Assembly (NCBI RefSeq): GCF_009905375.1
Contig: NC_133657.1
Location: forward strand, 44,194,192-44,258,191
DNA: 64,000 nucleotides
Reading direction: 5' to 3'
DNA from: Apium graveolens
Lineage: Eukaryota > Streptophyta > Magnoliopsida > Apiales > Apiaceae
Shown here: in pieces, positions 33,785 to 45,722 of the stretch
Layout of the letters: each line of letters begins with the position of its first letter
Numbering within the stretch: position 1 is the stretch's first letter
Made by a program: the position numbers and the translations under genes
The notes under the pieces: generated by a model
Told to the model about the DNA's origin: nothing
The model's database searches: none
The model's input: the letters and a program-made list of their open reading frames with translations, nothing else

Positions 33785-35681
33785 ATGGCTGACAAGAATT
33801 CCGAGAGAGCGGCCAAGATAGCCTCAGCTTCAAAACGAGGTAAGGATATCGAGATCCGTTCTTCATACATGTCTTAGATCGATATGATTAACACTAGGGG
33901 GACGAATATCCCTCCACTGCACATCTTGATTCTTTTAATCATTGCAACACTTGGCAGAACATAGATTTCGATAAATTAAATGCACGTTATAATGTTCTTC
34001 CTCCTCTGAGATTAGTTCTAGTTTCGGGTGGCGATCGTACTTGCCACTGGAAACCTGATACCCTTTTTATTTACATAGATGCCCTTAATGTTGGGCTTAG
34101 GCTTCCTTTTCATCCCTTCATTCCTCACCTTCTAGCTGATTTACAAATAAACCCATGTCAGCTTCCTCCAAACGCTTGGAGGAACATTTTATGTTATATG
34201 GTTTTCTGCCTTAGGGAAGGTTTTCCCCTTTCTGTAGCTGTTTTTAGGAAGGTTTTTCAGTGGTATAAAAGCTCTTCCAGTATTTGTGGTTGGGTCTATG
34301 TTAAACAAAGGCCCAAGTGTAAACATATCTTTAACAGCGCCTCTATTCCCGATAATAACCAAAATTGGAGGAATAGTTTCGTCGGGTTAGGGAGAATGGC
34401 GACTGGGTCACACTCTTCAGATCTTCCTTCGGGAAGGTTAGTGATGGTAGCCTCAAATCCATTCACTTAACTCCCGAGGAAACTATTATTTATAATGAGC
34501 TTACTCGGGATGACAGAACTACTACCAGCTGGACTCTTTTAGAGGAGTTCTCCCTCATCCATGTGGGGCTATCCTCTATTTCTCAACAGGGTATTTTTCT
34601 TCCCTTCTCCATTTTATTTCATTTCATACATTATTGACACCACTTATTTTGCTTTTTATCTTATTTTGCAGCTGCTATGGAGATCAACGAGGATAATGTG
34701 CCTCCCGTTGAAGAAACTGCTAGAATGAAGAAAGCTCGTCTTGCGGGCTTGGACACTCGAGGAAAGGCCACGGAGCCTATCTTCTTATGGAAGCACAAGG
34801 AGCCCATGGGGGAGGCTTCAGCTGAGGGAGCCGAAGCCCCTGGTGCTCCTATTATTGTTGCTGCCCCTGCTGCTGCTACAGGCGCCTTCCAGCCTCTCTG
34901 GGGATTCCGCCGAGGGGATACCGTGGTTGGATCCACGAAGCATGCTTGGGATTGGTCCTACCATGGAGTGACTCCCAAAGATTTTACTGACGTGGTTTCC
35001 ACCCCTGACCTGGAGAGGATAAAGCTCAAGGGCGCTCAATCCCTGGCCTCGGTATGACCTTTTCTTGAATTTATCTTTCTTATTTGTAGCATTCACTTTC
35101 CTTACACTTTATTTATTATTTCATTTCAGTCTAACGCCTATTTTCAAGGCACTGTGAGGCAAGCCGAGTCATGGAAGAGGGCTCTTAACAAAGCCGACAA
35201 TGCCGTCAGGAGGCAGCAAAAGAAGTATGCTGCTCTAGAGAAGAAGTTCGAGCGTAAGGAGGAAGAACTCGGAGAATCTAACGCTGAGCTGGTGGTGCTT
35301 CGGGCCGAGAAAGATAAGGCGATAGATAACTATCTGGACTCGGAGGAGTTTACCCAGTCCATGAGGGTAAGGGATGACTCAGTCTTTCCAGGGTTTTTCA
35401 GGACTGGTTGGGACACGGCCCTTGGGACCGTGAATGAGGCTTGTCTTGATATTAACCCGGCGGAATATGTCTACCCTGATGATGAGTCTTTACTGCAGAG
35501 GTTTCGTACCCGAGTAGTTGTCTCGGATCGCATCCCTCAAGACCCACTTCTTCCTCCTCCCGAGTCTTCTTCCAGACCTGCTACGGATGACAGCTTTTCC
35601 TCCTCCTCCGAGACGACAGAGACTTCTAGCGAGAGCAGAGGGGATGACGATATGGATGCTGAGGGCACCTCAGCTCCTTAG
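33785..35681 (+). pseudogene. Antisense spliced gene of A2, 'putative gypsy type transposon' domain, frameshifted
   Basis: Plus-strand gene inside a minus-strand retrotransposon. Exon 1 starts at ATG 33785 and meets GTAAGG at 33840. The large exon (about 33898-34590) encodes GLRLPFHPFIPHLLADLQIN and LPPNAWRNILCYMVF, resembling the plant 'putative gypsy type transposon' domain (Transposase_28). Intron 34591-34671 (GT-AG, 81 bp, phase 1) leads to exon 34672-35051. Intron 35052-35129 (78 bp, phase 0) leads to the last exon, 35130-35681, with a long charged coiled coil (RQAESWKRALNKADNAVRRQ) and an acidic Ser-rich tail. Defects: a one-base loss near 34380 shifts the frame, and the exon 1 join does not keep frame as I read it. 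Function is unknown. The pol of A2 ends 343 bp away, tail-to-tail. Confidence 0.75.
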
Positions 35682-36023
35682 AGCTTTTACAGCCCTTTGT
35701 GGCTTATTTACTTTATCTTATTTTCGAGACTTTATTTATCAAACTTTTGTAATATTTATTTGATCTATTTTATTTATCGGATTTTATGCTTGCATTTCAT
35801 GCACTTTATTTATTTTCCTTGCCATAGAGATTTCAAATATATTTCAAAACTTTCTGAATTTCATAAGTCATTGGGATTCATCCCTTACACAAGTCTTAAT
35901 AAACTTCAAAATAAAGCTAAAACATGTAAATCCTAAGCAAGCAAAGCTTCAAGCTGCTTTTCAACCTACTTATCACCTTGACAAGTGAGAATCATATTTA
36001 ATTGCTTCACATATAATAAACCT
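35682..36023. other. Convergent gap between A2 antisense gene and pol
   Basis: 342 bp, AT-rich (ttatttatc, ttttattta runs). The two transcripts would meet here. Polyadenylation-like ATAAA stretches occur, but I cannot assign a signal to either strand with certainty. Confidence 0.55.
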
Positions 36024-37569
36024 TCAGGTTTTGTGCATGCCAAGTTCTCGGGACTTCAAACCATCCATAGTCTCCAGCTTGTAGGTTCCTCTACCTTGAA
36101 CACTCTTGATCTTGTATGGCCCTTCCCAATTTGGGGCAAGCTTCCCTTTCTGTCCTACACTAGAAGCTTCTACCTTCCTTAAGACTAAGTCACCTCATTT
36201 GAAAAACCTTTCTTTAACCCTTAGGTTATAGTAGAAGGAAGCCTTTTTCTGATATTCCACTATCTTCGCATGTGCCTCATCTCGTACTTCGTCAATTAGA
36301 TCTAGGGCTAACCTTTGCCCTTCCTCATTTTCCTCAGCATTGAAAGCTTGAATCCTGGGGGAGGAATGCGATATCTCCACGGGAACAACTGCTTCTGCCC
36401 CATATGCTAACATGAAGGGAGTTGCTCCAGTCGTGACCCTACAGGTAGTCCTATAGGCAGTATCTCATCCACCCAATTATTTCTCGATTTCTCGATCCTC
36501 TTCTTTAGTCCATCCAGGATTATTCGATTCGCCACTTCTGCTTGCCCATTGGCTTGCGGGTGAGCCACGGAGGTGAACCGTAACTCAATTTCATTTTCTT
36601 CACAGTACTTCTTGAATTCCTCGTTGTTGAATTGTGTTCCATTGTCAGTGACTAGGATGCGGGGAATTCTATACCGGCATATGATATTTTCCCACAGGAA
36701 TTGTGCAACCTGCTTAGTTGTGATTTTGACCAAGGGCTTGGCTTCAATCCAGTTGGTAAAATAATCGATGGTTACAATCAAAAACTTCCTTTGTGTCGTG
36801 GCCATGGGGAAAGGCCCAAGTATATCCATTCCCCACATAGCAAAGGGGATGGGTGAGTTGATAGAGGTCAGCATTTTGGGGGGTTGTCTAACGACCGGTG
36901 CATGTTTCTGACAGCGGTCACACTTCTTCACATATTCTTTGGCAACAGCCATCATTTCTGGCCAATAGAAGCCTAAACGGGTTATCTTATGAGCTAGGGC
37001 CCTGCCCCCCAAGTGTTGCCCACAAATACCTTCATGTACTTCTTCAAGAGCCAAGCATGCCTCATCGGGCCTGAGACACCTTAAGTAAGGAACCACGAAA
37101 GATCTTTTATACAGAATCCCATCTATCACAGAGTACCTTAGTGCTCGAACAGCTAACTTCCGTGCTTCAGTAGCATCGTTTGGAAACCAACCGGTTTGAA
37201 TGTGGGCCTTAATGGGATCTATCCATGACGTCCCCAGGCCTATAGGAGCTACAAGCTTAACATCGATGCTTCGTGTCTTCAAAACGTGGAAGTATACACT
37301 TCCTGAACTTTCTTCTATCTCAGATGAAGCAAACTTTGATAATGCATTTGCCTTAGCATTTTCCTCTCTTGGAATGTGCTCAACATGGAATTCATCGAAT
37401 TGGGTCCTCACAGCCCTTACTAGGCGGACATACTTAGCCATCGTATCTTCCCTTGCCTCAAACTCTCCATTTACCTGGGATACGACCAGCTTCGAATCTC
37501 CACGGAATTTTAAGTTCTTGACTCTAAGTGTCCCTGCTAGGCCGAGGCCAGTTATCAAAGCTTCATATT
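36024..37569 (-). pseudogene. A2 pol 3' part: second RNase H and integrase
   Basis: The main frame 37558-36407 starts within a second RNase H (YEALITGL, FRGDSKLVVSQ, REENAKANALSKF). The final motif reads ANALS where ADALS is usual, so a catalytic Asp is replaced by Asn. Integrase follows with a zinc region (HEGICGQH to CDRC) and a complete D,D,E set in GMDILGPFP, VTDNGTQF and NGQAEVANR. A small deletion near 36450 shifts the frame. The C-terminus resumes at 36413, meets a stop at 36195-36197 and ends at TGA 36024-36026. The left part of this RNase H and the region before it are gone, lost at the copia junction (37569/37570). Confidence 0.88.
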
Positions 37570-38218
37570 ATTATATTTTGGGTGATGGAATTATATACAT
37601 GGTGGATATTATTTATTGAAGGAATCCATGTCCTGATAATATTCGGGTTAATGATGTCCCCTTGAAAGCTCAAAAAGATTTAATTATGTGAAACCCTGCA
37701 GGTGGAATTTATTCTGGCATAATTAAATAAAGGTTGAGTGGATGATCAAGGATAAAAGATATTAATTAAATAAATTATCAGTAATTTATTTAATTAATGG
37801 ACATATGATATTTTAAACATGGGGAATTTAACAAGCAAATAATATTGGAACCGAATTAATTAAATTACGGTATTAGGAAAGGTAGTGCAAATATTAATTC
37901 TTTAGTGGATTGAATTAATATTTAATTACATTGGGCTAGGCTCAAGATGTAATTAGAAGGCCCAACCTAATTATCCATGGTCCCTATTGTAGCCTATATA
38001 TATTCTTATTCTCTTCTTGCTTGGAATAGTGTGAAAACATATTGTAGCCACCAAGGAGCAAGAAGAGAGGATAACTTGAGAAGACGGAGGCCACACTTCG
38101 CTCAAGGGAATTTGGGAATACAATAGAAGAGCGTGGAATCAACCATTAACAAGGTAATCCTCTTTTCGTAATCTTTATCGTAAAACGTAGTAACACCCTA
38201 AGTCCGTGGTTCCCAACA
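37570..38218 (+). repeat. Copia-2 5' LTR remnant (649 bp)
   Basis: Matches 44205-44853 and ends gtggttcccaaca. The first 448 bp of the LTR are missing, so the usual U3 start is absent. Whether the remaining part still has a promoter is unknown. Confidence 0.9.
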
Positions 38219-38220
38219 AT

Positions 38221-38234
38221 TGGTATCAAGAGCC
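38221..38234 (+). promoter_or_regulatory. Copia-2 primer-binding site
   Basis: TGGTATCAAGAGCC starts three bases after the LTR. Compared with the standard initiator-Met site it has one extra A, a form seen in several plant copia elements. Confidence 0.82.
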
Positions 38235-38663
38235 TGGTAATGGGTTCTATGTTTTATGATATAATGTTCATGTCGTAATTATATATGCGTGTATATAGTG
38301 TTTTGCTTGTATTGTTTTTGATGCAGGTTGTTAATTCACTATTATGGCCATGTATATTTTAATTATGTGTTTGGATCCCACGTGGTTTAATCGTGGTTAA
38401 TTTTTGTTTTGGTTTCCACGTGGTTTAATCGTGATTGTAATTTACACGAGGGTTGATCGTGTTAGAATAGATTTTACAAAATTAGTTTTGTATTAGATCT
38501 ATTTTTTTGTAATTGTTCCGGGTATTTTGTAATAGTTATGTGCGATCGGAAATCAATTCCGGTAGTTTTTTGTTCCGCTGTGCGATTACAAGGGGCTGCT
38601 GTTGATGTTTGGATCGAACAAAATCAAAACAAAACTCACAGAAAAGCAACAGGCGTGCGCGCT

Positions 38664-38740
38664 GCGGCAGCTGGGACTGCTGGGGCTGCTGCGGCAGCTG
38701 GGACTGCTGGGGCTGCTGGGGCTGCTGGGGGCGTCGGGGC
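38664..38740. repeat. GC-rich CTG-type minisatellite
   Basis: Two 27-bp units starting gcggcagctgggactgctgg, followed by further ctggggctg units. Open frames on both strands here are low-complexity products of the repeat and are not genes. Confidence 0.8.
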
Positions 38741-39160
38741 GCGCTTGGGGCAGATTTTTTTTGAGAGCTGGATTTTTTTTCAAGGGCCATAATAGTGGAA
38801 AATTTATTTTAATTTTTTCCATTAAATTTTTAATTATTGCTTTAATTTATTGATTATGTGTGTCGTTAATTATGTGTGTAATTCCTTTAAAATTGCATGT
38901 TTAACTTAATTAGGACGACATGGACATAAATTTTATTTATTGCTTTAATTAAATGTTATATGTTGCTAAAATTATGTGTGTATTTTGAATGCATGATTAG
39001 ACATAATTATAACAACATAGGGCCCCATTTAATTTTAAAATTCCTCAATTTTAATAAAAAAAATTCTAAGTGGGAGAGGGAATTAATATGAAATTAAATC
39101 TCATGGTCTCTATTATTGGTTGTAGGTAATTTAACATAAAGACGAATATAAATTATATAT

Positions 39161-39616
39161 ACGTCACCCATCGTGGCATGTAATTTATGGTGTCTAGAAT
39201 GTTATATAAATTACTAGAACAAACTTCTTAAATTAATAAATTTTGAAAGGAATAAATACGGATTTTCTTTATTTCTGATTTGGGGCGATTTTGTCAAAAA
39301 CGGGTTCATCGAACTTGTAAGGCTGTGGGTTTTAAGCGAGACCGATGTGACTCCTCCACTACCTGGAAATCAAACCATTAATGAATATTGAATTGAAGTA
39401 TTCTATTCAAGGCAAAATTACGAATATTGGAAGGTATACACGCCACCCATCGTGGCGTACCAAGTTCCATAGATTTCAAATAATTTAAGATTTGATGATG
39501 GTATACACTTAGCTATGAAAAATAATATAGTCCACCCCAACGTGGCATATTGTTTAGTAATAGGACCGAAGTAACATTTAAACAAAATTAGGTGGTATAC
39601 ATGTCACATATTGTGG
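39161..39616 (+). repeat. Dispersed hairpin motif in copia-2 leader
   Basis: Four spaced copies: cgtcacccatcgtggca (39162), cgccacccatcgtggcg (39441), tccaccccaacgtggca (39531) and tgtcacatattgtggcg (39602). The copy at 39441 is a perfect 6-bp stem with a 5-base loop. Three copies are preceded by tatac or tatat. They could be RNA structures for packaging or translation, which is inference. Confidence 0.65.
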
Positions 39617-39746
39617 CGTACCAGAAGCTTATGGTGTTTAGATGTTAGTGCATTAAATTTTAATAATTGTTAGAGGAATCAATAGATCTTAATAATTAAT
39701 ACACCCTTATTTATGTGATGTTTTTATGCATGATTCTCAGGATAAA

Positions 39747-42700
39747 ATGGGTTTTAATCCACTATTCACCATTCTTAAGGATAACAAACTTACCGGACCT
39801 AACTAAATTGAATGGAAACGAAATTTGGACATTGTGTTGACTGTTGAGGAGTACAAGTTTTGCACTTATGAACCCAAGCCTGAACAGCCTGCTGCTGATG
39901 CTCCTGAAGATGAGAAAAAGTATTATAAACGGTGGATTAAGGCTGATGAGATGTCACGATGTTACATTCTGGCAGCAATGTCGGGTGTTTTGCAGCATCA
40001 ACATCAGTCTATGGCCACTACTTCGGATATGCTCTTTAATCTTAAGGAACTTTTTGGAGATCAGAATAGGGCTGCTAGGCAAGTAGCCATGAAGGTTTTA
40101 ATGAACACTTAGATGGCTGAAGGCACACCTGTAAGGGATCATGTTCTCAAGATGATATCGCATCTGAATGAGATAGAGATCCTTGGTGCTGAACTTGACG
40201 GGGAAACCCAGATTGACATTATCCTTATGAGTTTGTCCAAGAGTTTTGATCAGTTCCGCTTGAATTACAACATGAACAAGAGGCAGTATAGTCTCGCGGA
40301 ACTGCTGACAGAACTTCAGGCAGCTGAAGGATTATTTCGGCAGAGTGTTCAAGTGAATGTGGCTGAGAAAGGTTCTTCCTCTAAGCCGAAAGGTATTAAG
40401 AAGAAGAAAAAGGCTCAGATACAGAAAGCTGTGAAGGCAGTGGGAGTTCAGGGTGGTGTGAAAAAGCCTAAGGGAAAGTGCTTCGAATGCAAACAGTCAG
40501 GTCACTGGAAACAGGATTGTCCTCTTCCTAAGAAGACAAACAATACTGGTATGTCTCTTTCTCTAGTTACAGAAACATTTATAGCGGCTATATCTACGAG
40601 CACTTGGTGTGTAGATACAGGAGCCACTGATCATGTTTGTAATTCTATGCAGGGGTTCCAACTATCCAGAATGCTTAAAGATGGTGAGATATACGTGTTC
40701 ATGGGAGATGCTACGAAAGTAGCAGTAGTTGCAGTAGGAGTTATTCATTTATCTTTTGGTTCTGATAGGATTTTGGTTTTGAACAATTCTCTTTATGTAC
40801 CTTCTTTTAGAAGGAATTTAATTTCAGTTTCTAAACTTGCTTTGGATGGTTATAATGTTTGTTTGGATCGTAATGTTTCTATTATGATGAATAAACGAAT
40901 TATATCTTCTGGTACATTGCAAGACAATTTGTATATAATTAATCCTAGTCAACCTGCACTGCAACTGCAATTTAGGGAATTGAACAACACATCTTCTAAC
41001 TCTACTTAAAGAAAGGAACCTTCTAGTTTGAACCAAACATATCTTTGGCACTTGAGATTAGGTCATATTAACTTGAGGAGGATTCAAAGACTGGTAGTAG
41101 ACGGGCCTTTAAGCTCATTGGCAGTGGAACCATTTCCAGTTTGTGAATCCTGCTTGGAAGGTAAAATGACTAATAGGCCTTTCAAGCCAAAAGGGAATAG
41201 AGCCAAACAACTGTTAGAATTGGTTCACTCTGATTTATGTGGACCCATGAATATCCAAGCAAAAGGTGGTTATGAATATTTCATCACTTTCATTGATGAT
41301 TATTCTAGATATGGGTATGTTTATTTGTTGCACCGTAAGTCTGAGTGCTTTGATAAGTTCAAAGAGTACAAAGCTAAAACGGAGAAGCGACTTAATAAAA
41401 GTATCAAGTCACTACGATCAGATCGTGGTGGCGAATACTTGCTTGGAGAATTTAGGGAATATTTATCAGAAAATGGGATAGAATCCCAGTTAACTGCACC
41501 AGGCACACCCCAGCAGAACGGTGTAGCAGAGAGAAGGAACCGGACTCTTTTAGAGAGTGTTAGATCGATGATGAGTTATTCGAATTTATCCAAGTCATTT
41601 TGGGGACATGCCTTAGAGACAGCAGCTTATCTTCTGAACTTAGTACCTTCTAAGTCGGTTCCTAAAACCCCCTTAGAATTGTGGACCGGGGATAAACCGA
41701 GTCTAAGACATATTCGAATATGGGGTTGTCCAGCATATGTGCTGAACAAGAACGCGACTAAGTTAGAATCTCGTACAGAAGTAAGGTTGTTTGTAGGCTA
41801 CCCCATGGGAATGAAAGGATTTTTATTTTATAGTCCGAAGAATCGGGATGTCATTGTTAGCACCAATGCAAGATTCTTAGAGGAGGAATATATAATGAAT
41901 CACAAACCCATGAGTAGTGTCGTTTTAGAGGAACTAGTGGGAGGGACAAATAATACCCATGAAGCTGTAGTACAAGTAGAACAACCACAACATAATGTAC
42001 AACCTGTCACTAATACCGCACCAGTGCCTCGTCGTAGTGGGAGGGTTGTTCAACAGCCTGATAGATTCAAGTTTTTGGGAGAGTCTTCAGACTTGGTCTC
42101 TGGTGAACATGATGATGATCCCCGTACATACGAAGAGGCAGCACAAGACAAAGATGCAGATCTTTGGCAAAAGGCGATGGAATCTGAGATAGAATCAATG
42201 TATTCTAATCAGGTCTGGGAGCTCGTGGAACCACCCAAAGGTATAAAACCTATTGGATGTAAGTGGACCTACAAGAAAAAGAGGGGATTAGATAAAAAGG
42301 TGAAAGCCTGGAAAGAAAGACTTGTTGCGAAAGGGTATACTCAGAAAGAAGGTATCGATTATGAGGAAACCTTTTCACCGGTAGTTATGCTTAAGTCAAT
42401 CCGTATTCTTTTATCTATAGCAGCTCATCTCGATTATGAGATTTGGCAAATGGATGTCAAGACAACTTTTCTTAATGGAAGTCTTGAAGAAACCATCTAT
42501 ATGCAGTAACCAAAAGGATTCATTAAGGAAGGCCAAGAGCATCTGGTATGTAAGCTTAAGAGGTCTATTTATGGACTTAAACAAGCTTCTAGAGACTGGA
42601 ATATTCATTTTGATCAGGCAGTCCAATCATATGGATTTGATCAAAGTCCAAGCGAATCGTGCGTGTATAAGAGAAGTGAAGGTAATGTAGTGGTTTTTCT

Positions 42701-43688
42701 AGTACTATATGTAGATGATATTTTACTCATTGGAAACAATGTTGAGATGTTGTCATCAGTAAAGGCATGGTTGTTCAAACAATTTGACATGAAGGACTTA
42801 GGTGAAGCGGCATACATTCTTGGGATCAAAGTTATAAGGGATCGCAAGAAAAGGATGTTGGCTTTATCTCAAGAGCCCTACATTGATGAAGTATTAGCTC
42901 GTTTCAACATGCAGAACTCCAAGAAAGGTTTTTTACCTTTTAAGCATGGAGTTGCTCTATCTAAAAAGCAGTGTCCTTCGACACCTAAGGATATAGAGAG
43001 CATGAAAGCAGTTCCTTATGCTTCAACATGTGGAAGCTTAATGTATGCTATGTTATGTACGAGGCCTGACATCTGCTTTGTTGTAGGCATGGTTAGTAGA
43101 TATCAGTCTAACCCAGGTCAGGAACATTGGAGTGCAGTAAAAACTATACTCAAGTACCTGAGAAGGACTAAGGAGTATATGTTAATTTACAAGGCCTCAG
43201 ATCTATTTCCTTTGGGATATACTGATTCAGATTTCCAATCAGATAGGGATAAGAGGAAATCAACCTCGGGATATGTTTTTACTTTGGGAGGTGGAGCCGT
43301 TATATGGAGGAGTGTAAAGCAGAAATGCATTGCAGACTCCACCATGGAGGCCGAGTACGTGGCGGCCTCTGAGGCTGCCAAGGAGGCTGTATGGTTCAGG
43401 AACTTCCTTTTGGACTTAGATGTGGTACCTAATTTGCCTAGGAGCTTGACGGTGTATTGTGATAACACTGGTGCTGTGGCAAATTCAAAGGAACTGCGAG
43501 ACCACAAAGCAGCTAAATATATTGAACGTAAGTATCATCTCATACGAGGAATCGTAAAGCGAGGGGATATAGTTGTGGCTCACATATCATCAAAAGACAA
43601 CCGAGCAGATCCTTTCACAAAGAGCTTGCCAACCAAGGTTTTTGACAAGCATGTGGAAGCGATAGGAGTCAGATGGATGGACACATAG
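39747..43688 (+). pseudogene. Copia-2 gag-pol polyprotein with in-frame stops
   Basis: One reading frame from ATG 39747 (MGFNPLFTILKDNKL) to the stop at 43688, broken by TAA 39804, TAG 40110, TAA 41007 and TAA 42507, without any frameshift. Domains in order: gag (about 39747-40400), knuckle CFECKQSGHWKQDC near 40480, protease CVDTGATDHVCNS near 40610, and integrase with [29 protein letters not shown] and [15 protein letters not shown] follows with [11 protein letters not shown] and YVDDILLIGN, then RNase H with YTDSDFQSD, STMEAEYVAASEA and YCDNTGAVA. At least two stops are explained by a C-to-T change of a Gln codon. The product would resemble TNT1-like plant copia polyproteins, but this copy cannot make it whole. 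Confidence 0.9.
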
Positions 43689-43747
43689 ATATTTATGTAA
43701 TAGTGGATTAAATAAACACTGATGTACACATAGAATATTTTGAGTAT

Positions 43748-43758
43748 AAGTGGGAGAT
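43748..43758 (+). promoter_or_regulatory. Copia-2 polypurine tract
   Basis: aagtgggagat directly before the TGTTAGTGTATA start of the 3' LTR. Confidence 0.85.
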
Positions 43759-44853
43759 TGTTAGTGTATACTGAAAATATTTATTTGAAGTATGTACATT
43801 TATTTCTGGCCAGTTTATTTGAGAATCACTTGAATGTTTACATGTTGTCTAATATTATATATTGTTAACAATCTAGTATCAAATGGGATACAGAATATTA
43901 GATTGTTAAATACGGTTATATAATATAATAAGGTTCACAGCACAGGTGGTGTTGGACAATCCACTGGTATGGTTGTAGTATTATTTAGATTAGTTTATAT
44001 TGACTAATAAATAATGCTAGTATACTTTGTGTATATTGAACAGGATCAAATTTAGAATTGTTCCCTTAATACTGATTAAGAAGGAGAACTAAGATTCTAT
44101 GTTATTATTAATGCTTAGGTTCTTAATCCGGAAATAGTAATTGACACGTGTATATTATTTACATGCTTTGATTTATATATAAAATAATTCTTTTGAATTA
44201 TATCATTATATTTTGGGTGATGGAATTATATACATGGTGGATATTATTTATTGAAGGAATCCATGTCCTGATAATATTCGGGTTAATGATGTCCCCTTGA
44301 AAGCTCAAAAAGATTTAATTATGTGAAACCCTGCAGGTGGAATTTATTCTGGCATAATTAAATAAAGGTTGAGTGGATGATCAAGGATAGAAGATATTAA
44401 TTAAATAAATTATCAGTAATTTATTTAATTAATGGACATATGATATTTTAAACATGGGGAATTTAATAAGCAAATAATATTGGAACCGAATTAATTAAAT
44501 TACGGTATTAGGAAAGGTAGTGCAAATATTAATTCTTTAGTGGATTGAATTAATATTTAATTACATTGGGCTAGGCTCAAGATGTAATTAGAAGGCCCAA
44601 CCTAATTATCCATGGTCCCTATTGTAGCCTATATATATTCTTATTCTCTTCTTGCTTGGAATAGTGTGAAAACATATTGTAGCCAACAAGGAGCAAGAAG
44701 AGAGGATAACTTGAGAAGATGGAGGCCACACTTCGCTCAAGGGAATTTGGGAATACAATAGAAGAGCGTGGAATCAACCATTAACAAGGTAATCCTCTTT
44801 TCGTAATCTTTATCGTAAAATGTAGTAACACCCTAAGTCCGTGGTTCCCAACA
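43759..44853 (+). repeat. Copia-2 3' LTR (1095 bp, complete)
   Basis: TGTTAGTGTATAC to TTCCCAACA. The last 649 bp match the 5' remnant with about five differences. The A2 RT sequence continues at 44854. Confidence 0.9.
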
Positions 44854-45722
44854 AAGGCACTCTCTGAAAAGGCTAAGTACAAGTATAAAACTTCATTCAA
44901 AGCTGACTTGGCCAACAACGAGGCCTGGGCCATATATTTCTTCAATTCCTCGAATGCCTTCTGGTTTTCCTCACTCCATACAAAGTCCTTAATGTTCTTT
45001 AGTGACTTGAAGAATGACAAGCACTTGTCTCCTGACTTGGAGAGGAATCGTCCCAGCGCAGCAAACCTTCGTGTGAGCTTCTGAACATCCTTGACAGTTT
45101 TTGGTGGCTCCATGTCCAGGATTGCCTTTATTTTATCGGGGTTGGCCTCGATCCCTCTCTTGGAGACCATCAATCCCAAAAAATTTCCCGATCCTACTCT
45201 AAAAGCACACTTCGTATGATTTAACATCATTTTGTGGTACCTCAGGATCTCAAATACTTCCCTCAAATGGGTTATATGATCAGTCTTTAATAGACTCTTG
45301 ACTAACATGTCATCAACATAGACTTCCATAGTCTTGCCAATGAGATCCTTAAAAATTTTATTTACCAACCTTTGATAGGTGGCTCCTACATTCTTAAGAC
45401 CAAATGCCATAATAAGATAACAATAAACACCAAAGTTAGTGATGAATGATACCTTTGGAATGTCATCCTTGTGCATCTTAATCTGATTGTATCCACTAAA
45501 TCCATCCATGAAGCTCAGCATCTCATGCCCATCAGTGGCATCTATCAAAGTATCAATCCTTGGCAACGGAAAACAGTCCTTAAGGCATGCATCATTCAGA
45601 TCAGTGAAGTCTATACATATCCTCCATTTTCCATTGGCCTTCTTCACCATTACAGGGTTTGCTAACCATTCGGGAAACTGTATCTCCTTAATGAAACCAA
45701 CCTCTAAGAGCTTCTCAACCTC
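44854..45722 (-). pseudogene. A2 reverse transcriptase segment
   Basis: Open frame on the minus strand with MVKKANGKWRICIDFTDLND, FMDGFSGYNQIKM and the catalytic YVDDMLVKS, then the start of the following RNase H-like part (VLYLYLAFSESA). It stops where the copia LTR begins. It is separated from gag-protease by a TAG at 45723-45725 where A1 has CAG in the same frame. RT motifs look intact. Confidence 0.9.

Larger units (their letters stand above)
38235..39746 (+). other. Copia-2 5' leader (1.5 kb, non-coding, repeat-rich)
   Basis: An unusually long leader. Near 38376-38465 lie three copies of a 35-bp unit built on ccacgtggtttaatcgtg. At 38664-38740 is a GC-rich array of gcggcagctgggactgctgg units. 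Between 39161 and 39616 four spaced copies of a short hairpin motif appear (see separate entry). I find no upstream coding gene. Confidence 0.7.
37570..44853 (+). mobile_element. Ty1/copia element 2, 5'-truncated, nested in A2
   Basis: The 3' LTR is complete (43759-44853, 1095 bp). The 5' LTR keeps only its last 649 bp (37570-38218). Primer site, gag-pol and polypurine tract are present. No target duplication is seen: the flanking A2 sequence jumps from the RT/RNase H side (44854) to the second RNase H (37569), with about 190 codons missing. A deletion after insertion that removed both the LTR start and host sequence explains this. The shared 649 bp differ at about five places, so the copy is fairly young although its polyprotein has four in-frame stops. 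Confidence 0.9.

Noticed and set aside
38536..38853. Overlapping ORFs on both strands at the GC-rich copia-2 leader
   Set aside because: All are products of the CTG-type minisatellite (poly-Gln, poly-Leu or poly-Ala).
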